Of a stretch of DNA of 14,325 bases, positions 10,501 to 14,325 are shown piece after piece; within the stretch, counting starts at the first letter, position 1; every line of letters begins with the position of its first letter. A model generated the notes under the pieces. The model saw only the letters and a list, made by a program, of their open reading frames with translations, did not search any database and had not been told where the DNA came from. Origin of the DNA: CAZPAH01 sp964584495 (lineage in GTDB: Bacteria > Krumholzibacteriota > Krumholzibacteriia > Krumholzibacteriales > Krumholzibacteriaceae); assembly GCA_964584495.1 (NCBI GenBank), contig CAZPAH010000077.1, positions 1 to 14,325 of the forward strand, in the 5' to 3' direction. Made by a program: the position numbers and the translations under genes.

Positions 10501-11686
10501 TTTCGGCGTTCCGTACGGGGCGGTTCTGAGGGTAAAAGAGAAGGAACTGGTCAAGAAGGAGCAGATAATATACGAATGGGATCCCTATTCGGATTTCATC
10601 ATCTCCGACAAGGGCGGCAAGCTGCGGTTCCGCGACGTCGCCGATGGCGTGACGCTCAAGGAGAAGCATGACGACAAGACGGGCCTGCGGCAGATGGTCG
10701 TCATCGACGACCGCGACAAGAAGCTTCATCCCCACATAGAGATGCTGGACAAGAAGGGTAAAATAATAGGTAACTTCATTATCCCCACCGGCGCCCATAT
10801 CATCACTCACGACAACGAGAACGTGCTTCCCGGCGACGTGATATGCAGGATCCCTAAGGAGATCACGAAGACCCGCGACATCACGGGCGGTCTGCCGCGA
10901 GTCGCCGAGCTTTTCGAGGTCCGCAAACCGAAAGAGGCGGCGGTTGTCTCGGAGATCGATGGTATAGTCGAGTACGGTCCGGTCACAAAAGGTATGCGGA
11001 AGATCGTCATTAAGAACGAGAGCGGAGACTCGAGAAGCTACCTGGTTCCCCAGGGAAAGCATCTCAGCGTGTACGAGGGGGACCTGATCGAGGCGGGAGA
11101 CAACCTGACCGAGGGTCCCGTGAACCCGTTCGACATACTCAGCATTAAGGGAGTCAACGCCGCTCAGAACTACCTGGTCAACGAGATCCAGGAAGTCTAC
11201 CGGCTTCAGGGAGTTGCGATAAACGACAAGCATATCGAGGTGATCGTCCGCCAGATGTTGCAGAAGGTCGTCGTAGAGGACAGCGGGGACACCAAGTTCC
11301 TCGAGGGGGATATCGTCAGCAAGGGCGAGTTCCGCGAGGAGATAGAGAGAGCGATGGCCGAAAAGGGTCGACCGGCGACATTTAAGCCGCTTCTTTTGGG
11401 AATCACGAAGGCTTCGCTCACGACGGAGAGCTTCATCTCGGCGGCCAGCTTCCAGGAGACGACCAGGGTTCTCACGGCGGCCGCCGTGCAGGGAAAGACC
11501 GATTATCTGAGGGGCCTGAAGGAGAATGTCGTGATGGGACACCTCATTCCGGCGGGAACGGGGCTTCACAAGTACAGTAAGATAAAGATAGACGAGGAGA
11601 TGAGCGAGAAAGAGATGCTCGAGACGGAGTTTACCGACGAAGAGCTCGCTCTGATGATGGAAGACATGAAGGGAGAAGCCTCTTAG
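7580..11686 (+). CDS. rpoC: DNA-directed RNA polymerase subunit beta'
   Basis: This 1368-residue protein is the complete beta' subunit. Zinc site 1 is C69, C71, C84 and C87 (CAC then CDRC). The catalytic NADFDGDQMAVH (456-467) carries the magnesium-binding aspartates D458, D460 and D462. The bridge helix starts near residue 741 (NFKEGLTVLQYFISTHGA). Zinc site 2 is C793, C867, C874 and C877, with the same spacing as in E. coli. After FHVGGTAS (914-921) comes an insertion of about 175 residues in the trigger loop, ending before DITGGLPRVAELFE (from 1100); this is the SI3 position used by many Gram-negative phyla. The conserved DKHIEVIVRQML and SFISAASFQETTRVL segments are near the C-terminus, followed by a short acidic tail. 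The gene starts with TTG 18 bases after rpoB, supported by GGAGG at 7569-7573. Confidence 0.98.
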   Translation: MFNNFMDKDRKKPTDIQAMRIQLASPEVIRSWSYGEVAKPETINYRSFKPEKEGLFCERIFGPVKDWECACGKYKRIRYRGVICDRCGVEVTHSRVRRERLGHIELAVPVAHIWFLKGVPSRTGYILDMSVRNLERVLYYESHIVIDPGNTELKHKELIDDETYNDLLDQGFEFDARMGGEAIREILSQINIEEESINLRAQAQVETSVQRKKDVLKRLRVVEAFRQSQNKPEWMILEVIPVLPPDLRPLVPLEGGRFATSDLNDLYRRVINRNNRLKKLIEIRAPEVILRNEKRMLQEAVDALFDNSRRSRAVRGQGNRPLKSLSDMLKGKQGRFRQNLLGKRVDYSGRSVIVVGPELEIDQCGLPKSMALELFKPFIIRKLEEKGYVQTVKSAKKLVERERPEVWDILEEIINDHPVFLNRAPTLHRLGIQAFQPLLIEGKAIQIHPLVCAAFNADFDGDQMAVHVPLSYEAQLEARTLMLSANNILSPASGAPLTSPSQDMVLGLYYLSMIRKGAKGEGKAFYSAEEALSAQEAGGVDLHARIKVRMGEELVVTTPGRLIFNALVPEEMDYVNDLLDRKTIGRLVATCYKMLGNSATVSFLERLKKTGFWYATKAGVTIGIDDIVVPEEKPRLIDLATKEVNKIQKQYNNGVITDGERYNKIIDTWTHTANDVADAMGESLSLDRDGFNPIYMMANSGSRGSRDQIRQLAGMRGLMAKPQKRITGGIGEIIEMPITANFKEGLTVLQYFISTHGARKGLADTALKTADAGYLTRRLVDVAQDVIVTERDCGTIMGVDSSALKEGEEVIEALSDRILGRVTVDDVIDPHTGETIVKANSLIDEDIATDIEDRGVEKVKIRSVLTCESKRGVCALCYGRNLATGGLVDLGEAVGVVAAQSIGEPGTQLTLRTFHVGGTASRIAEHTQKTTNHPGVVEFSKLKTVINRAGEEVAVSRKGEALIRDERDEHVRARFGVPYGAVLRVKEKELVKKEQIIYEWDPYSDFIISDKGGKLRFRDVADGVTLKEKHDDKTGLRQMVVIDDRDKKLHPHIEMLDKKGKIIGNFIIPTGAHIITHDNENVLPGDVICRIPKEITKTRDITGGLPRVAELFEVRKPKEAAVVSEIDGIVEYGPVTKGMRKIVIKNESGDSRSYLVPQGKHLSVYEGDLIEAGDNLTEGPVNPFDILSIKGVNAAQNYLVNEIQEVYRLQGVAINDKHIEVIVRQMLQKVVVEDSGDTKFLEGDIVSKGEFREEIERAMAEKGRPATFKPLLLGITKASLTTESFISAASFQETTRVLTAAAVQGKTDYLRGLKENVVMGHLIPAGTGLHKYSKIKIDEEMSEKEMLETEFTDEELALMMEDMKGEAS

Positions 11687-11693
11687 TCGCAGT

Positions 11694-11743
11694 GCCGGGG
11701 CGGAATTTGGGAGAGGGAGGATCCCGGGAAGGAGCGGCCCGGC
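11694..11743 (+). other. GC/purine-rich segment after rpoC
   Basis: GCCGGG (11694-11699) is complementary to CCCGGC (11738-11743). Smaller pairings such as GGGA/TCCC (11715-11718 with 11722-11725) sit inside. No T-tract follows, so this is not a recognisable intrinsic terminator and read-through into rpsL is possible. The strand also carries four G-runs (11697-11700, 11709-11711, 11715-11717, 11726-11728) with loops of 8, 3 and 8 bases, a long-loop G-quadruplex pattern. The rest of the 193-base gap is covered by the promoter and leader entries. Confidence 0.3.
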
Positions 11744-11772
11744 GGAGGGAGCAGAGAAGCTAAATTAATTAC

Positions 11773-11801
11773 TTGACAAGCAGATATCGGGATGTTAAAT
11801 T
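11773..11801 (+). promoter_or_regulatory. Sigma70-type promoter for rpsL-rpsG-fusA
   Basis: A perfect -35 TTGACA (11773-11778) is followed by a 17-base spacer and the -10 candidate TAAATT (11796-11801, four of six consensus bases). A TG at 11793-11794 gives an extended -10. An AT-rich stretch (11760-11772) directly upstream resembles an UP element. Transcription would start near 11806-11810. It sits after rpoC and before rpsL, exactly where a separate str-operon promoter is expected, and it is the best promoter match I found in the window. Confidence 0.72.
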
Positions 11802-11808
11802 GCTCATC

Positions 11809-11859
11809 TGCATCCTGATTCTCATGTCAGAATGCTTGATTCATAATAAGTTGGATGCA
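11809..11859 (+). promoter_or_regulatory. Structured 5' leader of rpsL (candidate three-way junction)
   Basis: Three helices fit without overlap. P1 pairs TGCATCC (11809-11815) with GGATGCA (11853-11859), seven perfect pairs. P2 pairs ATTCT (11818-11822) with AGAAT (11829-11833) over CATGTC. P3 pairs CTT and ATT (11835-11841, one bulged G at 11838) with AATAAG (11845-11850) over CAT. Junction linkers are TG, G and TT. The 5' strand of P1 lies at the predicted transcript start, and the 3' strand ends three bases before GGAG (11862-11865) and close to the rpsL ribosome binding site. This fits an autoregulatory ribosomal-protein leader; the ligand (S7, S12 or other) is not visible from the sequence. 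Confidence 0.45.
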
Positions 11860-11868
11860 TTGGAGTTA

Positions 11869-11874
11869 AGAGGG
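11869..11874 (+). promoter_or_regulatory. rpsL ribosome binding site (supports the GTG start)
   Basis: AGAGGG lies five bases before the GTG at 11880, which gives the conserved S12 N-terminus. The site is ten bases beyond the 3' strand of the leader P1 helix, so folding or protein binding there could hinder ribosome access. Confidence 0.6.
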
Positions 11875-11879
11875 TTATT

Positions 11880-12269
11880 GTGCCGACTATCAACCAGTTA
11901 GTAAGAAAGGGCCGCAAGCTGGCCAAGAAGAAAACGAGCGCGCCGGCGCTGAGCTCATCCCCGCAGAGACGCGGAGTGTGTACGAGGGTGTATACATCGA
12001 CGCCCAAGAAACCCAACTCCGCAATCAGGAAAGTCGCAAGGGTAAGGTTGACAAACGGTTTTGAGGTTACCGCATATATTCCCGGCGAGGGTCACAATCT
12101 TCAGGAGCACTCGATCGTCCTCGTAAGGGGGGGCAGGGTGAAAGACCTTCCGGGAGTCCGTTATCATATTATAAGGGGAACGCTCGATTCGAGTGGTGTT
12201 GAAGGAAGAACCAAGAGCCGGTCGAAATACGGAGTTAAGAGGCCGAAGAAGACCGCTGCCGCCTCGTAA
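11880..12269 (+). CDS. rpsL: 30S ribosomal protein S12
   Basis: This 129-residue protein lies at the decoding centre and monitors codon-anticodon fit. It starts with GTG (PTINQLVRKG follows the initiator). The TPKKPNSA loop (41-48) has lysine at position 43 and GGRVKDLPGVRYH (84-96) has K88. Both are wild-type at the classical streptomycin-resistance positions, so no resistance allele is visible. D89 is the aspartate that RimO methylthiolates in other bacteria. The C-terminus (SKYGVKRPKK plus a short Thr-Ala-Ser tail) is typical. It is the first gene of the str operon and has its own promoter and leader upstream. Confidence 0.98.
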   Translation: MPTINQLVRKGRKLAKKKTSAPALSSSPQRRGVCTRVYTSTPKKPNSAIRKVARVRLTNGFEVTAYIPGEGHNLQEHSIVLVRGGRVKDLPGVRYHIIRGTLDSSGVEGRTKSRSKYGVKRPKKTAAAS

Positions 12270-12283
12270 AGGAGATAAGGATA

Positions 12284-12754
12284 ATGCCTCGCAGGAGAGA
12301 AGTCGTCAAAAGAGATATTATTCCGGACCCCAAATATGGAGACGTCCTTCTGGCGCGGTTTATCAATTATATTATGCGCAGAGGCAAGAAGAGCACTGCG
12401 GAAAGAATCGTCTATGACGCTATCGATATAATGAACGAGAAGACCGGGCAGGATGGGCTCGAGGTGCTCAAGAAAGCGATCGAGAACGTCAAGCCGATGC
12501 TGGAGGTCACCTCGAGGCGTGTCGGCGGAGCTACGTATCAGGTTCCGATCGAGGTTCGCTCCAACAGGAGACTGGCGCTCGCGATGCGGTGGATCATCTC
12601 GTATGCCAAGGCGAGGCCGGAGAAGACGATGGCCGAGAAGATGGCGGCCGAGCTGATGCTCGCGGCGAAGCGCGAAGGGCCGTCGATCAAGAAACGTGAG
12701 GATACTCACAAGATGGCCGAGGCAAACAAGGCGTTCGCTCATTACAGGTGGTAA
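12284..12754 (+). CDS. rpsG: 30S ribosomal protein S7
   Basis: At 156 residues this has normal S7 length. S7 is a primary 16S rRNA-binding protein that nucleates assembly of the 30S head and contacts E-site tRNA. Diagnostic segments are the basic N-terminus (PRRREVVKRDIIPDPKYGD, 2-20), the SRRVGGATYQVPIEV hairpin (77-91) and the C-terminal EANKAFAHYRW. The AAGGAG and AAGG purines at 12269-12280 form the ribosome binding site. It starts 14 bases after rpsL, whereas in E. coli this gap is about 100 bases and holds the S7 repressor site. S7 autoregulation, if present here, must therefore use another site. Confidence 0.98.
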   Translation: MPRRREVVKRDIIPDPKYGDVLLARFINYIMRRGKKSTAERIVYDAIDIMNEKTGQDGLEVLKKAIENVKPMLEVTSRRVGGATYQVPIEVRSNRRLALAMRWIISYAKARPEKTMAEKMAAELMLAAKREGPSIKKREDTHKMAEANKAFAHYRW

Positions 12755-12760
12755 AAGGTT

Positions 12761-12781
12761 TCCGCGTTCTGCTGACGCGGG
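12761..12781 (+). other. Hairpin just after rpsG
   Basis: CCGCGT (12762-12767) pairs with ACGCGG (12775-12780) over a 7-base loop, extendable by a U-G pair. It begins seven bases after the rpsG stop. The following bases (GGGCTTGAACATAG) have no T-tract, so it is not a typical terminator. It may be a processing or stabilising element at the 3' end of the rpsL-rpsG message. Confidence 0.35.
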
Positions 12782-12797
12782 GGCTTGAACATAGATT

Positions 12798-12815
12798 TTG
12801 GGTGGTGTTGGGTGG
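12798..12815 (+). repeat. Tandem TTGGGTGG direct repeat
   Basis: TTGGGTGG occurs at 12798-12805 and again at 12808-12815, separated by TG, which gives a 10-base period. It lies in the 228-base rpsG-fusA gap. A one-turn spacing suits a protein-binding site on one face of DNA, but it could also be a chance G/T-rich patch. Confidence 0.3.
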
Positions 12816-12874
12816 AATCCATATTGGTATCCGAGTTGCAGCAGGATGTCAATGAGGAGAGAAGGGTTTTTTAA

Positions 12875-12928
12875 ATGGATAAAAGGCAGCTTTGCTTTTA
12901 CAGCATTAACCGCCGGCGGTACCGCTGA
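12875..12928 (+). CDS. Possible 17-codon leader peptide upstream of fusA
   Basis: An ATG at 12875 opens a short frame encoding MDKRQLCFYSINRRRYR and ends at TGA 12926-12928. GAAGGG (12861-12866) lies eight bases before the ATG, a reasonable ribosome binding site. The peptide ends with four arginines in its last five residues (CGC CGG CGG TAC CGC). The stop codon overlaps the 5' strand of the proposed fusA-leader pseudoknot (from 12927), so a ribosome finishing this frame would open that helix. Within it lie a bulged stem TAAAAG(G)CA/TGCTTTTA (12880-12900) and overlapping palindromes (12909-12925). No known family is recognised, and a frame this short can occur by chance. Confidence 0.25.
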   Translation: MDKRQLCFYSINRRRYR

Positions 12929-12971
12929 CCCTTAGGCCTCGAAAGCCGGGGAAGGGTCCGCAGCCCCGGTT
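12924..12971 (+). promoter_or_regulatory. Candidate pseudoknot or switch in the fusA leader
   Basis: Two helices interleave. S1 is GACCCTT (12927-12933) with AAGGGTC (12952-12958), seven perfect pairs, extendable by GCT (12924-12926) with AGC (12962-12964) across a bulge. S2 is CCGGGG (12946-12951) with CCCCGG (12964-12969), six perfect pairs, plus a G-U (12945/12970) and an A-U (12944/12971). The S2 5' strand abuts the S1 3' strand, the arrangement of an H-type pseudoknot; alternatively the helices are mutually exclusive. The S2 3' strand ends one base before the fusA ribosome binding site GGAGAGG (12973-12979). This suits control of EF-G translation, but no known riboswitch family is recognised. 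Confidence 0.42.
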
Positions 12972-12982
12972 TGGAGAGGCAG

Positions 12983-14325
12983 ATGGCAAGGGAATATCCT
13001 CTCGACAGAACACGCAATATCGGCATCGCCGCTCATATCGATGCCGGTAAGACGACCGTGACGGAAAGGATCCTGTACTATACGGGCAAGGTCCACCGCA
13101 TGGGCGAGGTGCACGAGGGGAGCGCGGTGATGGACTGGATGGAGCAGGAAAGAGAGCGCGGGATCACTATCACTTCCGCCGCGACCACCTGTCTCTGGAA
13201 GGACCATCTTATAAATATCATAGACACCCCGGGCCATGTCGATTTTACCGTGGAGGTCGAGAGGTCGCTCAGGGTTCTCGACGGTGTGATCGCGATCTTC
13301 TGCGCGGTAGGCGGGGTCGAGCCGCAATCGGAAACGGTCTGGAGGCAGGCCGACAAGTACAGGATTCCGAGGCTCGCCTTCGTGAACAAGATGGACCGCG
13401 TGGGATCGGATTTCGGCAACGTTTTAAAAATGATGAGGAAAAGGCTCGGAGCTAACGCGCTGCCTGTGCAGCTGCCCGTCGGTTCCGGCGAGCTTTTCAA
13501 CGGGATAGTCGATCTTGTGAGGATGAGGGCGATCTTCTATGACGAGGAGAGTCTCGGGGCGAGGTTCACCGTGAGTGAAGTGCCAAGGGATATGTTGGAG
13601 GAATGCCTCAAGGCGCGCGAGGAGCTTCTCGCTTCGCTCGCCGATTACGACGATGAGATTCTTCATCATGTGGTTGACGGAAGCGATGTTTCCGAGGAGG
13701 CGATCGTCTCCGCGATAAGGAAAGCGGTCAATGACGTGAAGATCGTTCCGGTTTTCTGCGGTTCGGCGTTCAGGAACAAGGGGGTTCAGCTCCTGCTCGA
13801 CGCCGTTGTGGATTATCTGCCCAATCCGTTGGACGTGCCGGCGGTAAAGGGGATAAACCCGTTCACGAAGGCGGAGGAGGAGAGGCATTCGTCGGTTGAC
13901 GAGCCTTTCACGGCCCTCGTCTTCAAGGTTATGACAGACCCGTACGTGGGCAGGCTTCATTTTATCAGGGTCTACAGCGGGTCTCTCAAGAACGGCGCCC
14001 ATATAGTGAACGCGGCGAACCGCAAGAAGGAGCGGTTTTCGAGGATTCTTAGGATGCACGCCAATAAGCGTGAGGAGATACAGGAGATTTTTGCCGGGGA
14101 TATAGTGGCGGTCGTCGGGCTCAAGCATTCGGGTACCGGAGATACGCTATGCGACGTGAAACATCCCCTTCAGCTAGAGATGATGGATTTTCCGGAGCCG
14201 GTCATCTCGGTGGCGATAGAACCGAAGACGAAGGCGGACGAGACCAAGCTGTCCGAGGCGATGCAGCGGCTGACCGAGGAAGACCCCACCTTCATAGTCA
14301 GGGTCGACAAGGATACCGGCCAGAC
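12983..14325 (+). CDS. fusA: Elongation factor G, 5' part (runs off the window)
   Basis: The first 447 codons of EF-G are present, and the gene continues past the window end (full-length EF-G is about 690-700 residues). EF-G is the GTPase that drives tRNA-mRNA translocation and, with RRF, ribosome recycling. The G domain is complete: P-loop AHIDAGKTT (17-25), switch I RGITITSAATT (59-69), DTPGH (81-85), NKMD (135-138) and GSA (260-262). Domain II follows (from about 292, EPFTALVFKVMTDPYVGRLH), and the frame ends in domain III (TEEDPTFIVRVD). The start ATG at 12983 has GGAGAGG at 12973-12979. It follows rpsG after an unusually long 228-base gap and is the third gene of the str operon. The sequence looks like a canonical translocating EF-G rather than a divergent paralogue. 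Confidence 0.97.
   Translation, partial: MAREYPLDRTRNIGIAAHIDAGKTTVTERILYYTGKVHRMGEVHEGSAVMDWMEQERERGITITSAATTCLWKDHLINIIDTPGHVDFTVEVERSLRVLDGVIAIFCAVGGVEPQSETVWRQADKYRIPRLAFVNKMDRVGSDFGNVLKMMRKRLGANALPVQLPVGSGELFNGIVDLVRMRAIFYDEESLGARFTVSEVPRDMLEECLKAREELLASLADYDDEILHHVVDGSDVSEEAIVSAIRKAVNDVKIVPVFCGSAFRNKGVQLLLDAVVDYLPNPLDVPAVKGINPFTKAEEERHSSVDEPFTALVFKVMTDPYVGRLHFIRVYSGSLKNGAHIVNAANRKKERFSRILRMHANKREEIQEIFAGDIVAVVGLKHSGTGDTLCDVKHPLQLEMMDFPEPVISVAIEPKTKADETKLSEAMQRLTEEDPTFIVRVDKDTGQ

Noticed and set aside
9824..11569. 581-codon open frame on the minus strand inside rpoC
   Set aside because: It lies entirely opposite a conserved rpoC. Its product has no recognisable domain, and long antisense frames are expected in GC-rich coding DNA with strong codon bias.
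12785..12813. TTGAAC (12785-12790) as a -35 for a fusA promoter
   Set aside because: The expected -10 region is G/T-rich (around the GGGTGG repeat) with no TATAAT-like match.
12861..12880. T6 run (12867-12872) as an intrinsic terminator in the rpsG-fusA gap
   Set aside because: No stable GC-rich stem lies directly before it. The nearest upstream pairing (GGA/TCC with CCA/TGG near 12814-12832) is weak and too far away.

Overview
The window is a plus-strand-only block of core translation and transcription genes from a bacterium. The order is tuf (3' end) – rpmG – secE – nusG – rplK – rplA – rplJ – rplL – rpoB – rpoC – rpsL – rpsG – fusA (5' part). I see no mobile element, CRISPR array, tRNA or rRNA, and every full-length gene looks intact. 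DNA composition is moderately GC-rich (high 50s percent by eye), with free use of AGG/AGA (Arg) and ATA (Ile) codons even in highly expressed genes. RpoC carries a large insertion in the trigger-loop region (about residues 922-1097, at the SI3 site of Gram-negative lineages) and RpoB carries a mid-protein insertion at the E. coli SI2/i9 position. Together these suggest a Gram-negative-type bacterium, perhaps an uncultured FCB-like or proteobacterial-like lineage. The exact phylum cannot be read from the window with confidence.

Layout. 1-55: last 17 codons of EF-Tu. 83-530: zinc-ribbon L33 and SecE, with no tRNA-Trp between them. 560-1354: NusG with a roughly 90-residue acidic N-terminal extension. 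1407-3717: the L11-L1-L10-L12 ribosomal stalk cluster, with a 49-residue Lys/Glu/Ala N-terminal extension on L7/L12. 3776-11686: RNA polymerase beta and beta'. 11687-11879: a 193-base gap with a GC/purine-rich stretch, a strong sigma70-type promoter and a short leader that folds on paper into a three-way junction. 11880-12754: S12 and S7, separated by only 14 bases. 12755-12982: a 228-base gap before fusA with a possible 17-codon leader peptide and a possible H-type pseudoknot beside the fusA ribosome binding site. 12983 to the end: the first 447 codons of EF-G.

How the genes work together. EF-Tu, EF-G, L10/L12, L11 and L1 form or act on the ribosomal GTPase centre. S12 and S7 line the decoding centre and the small-subunit head. 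RpoB and RpoC form the catalytic core of RNA polymerase, and NusG binds the polymerase clamp and can bridge it to the ribosome. SecE is a translocon subunit that is traditionally co-transcribed with nusG. The proteins are textbook; the unusual content is in two charged N-terminal tails (NusG, L7/L12) and in the non-coding gaps. The regulatory spacing is also rearranged: rpsL-rpsG and rplA-rplJ are too tight to hold the classical S7 and L10 leader sites, whereas the rpsL upstream region and the rpsG-fusA gap are long and structured.
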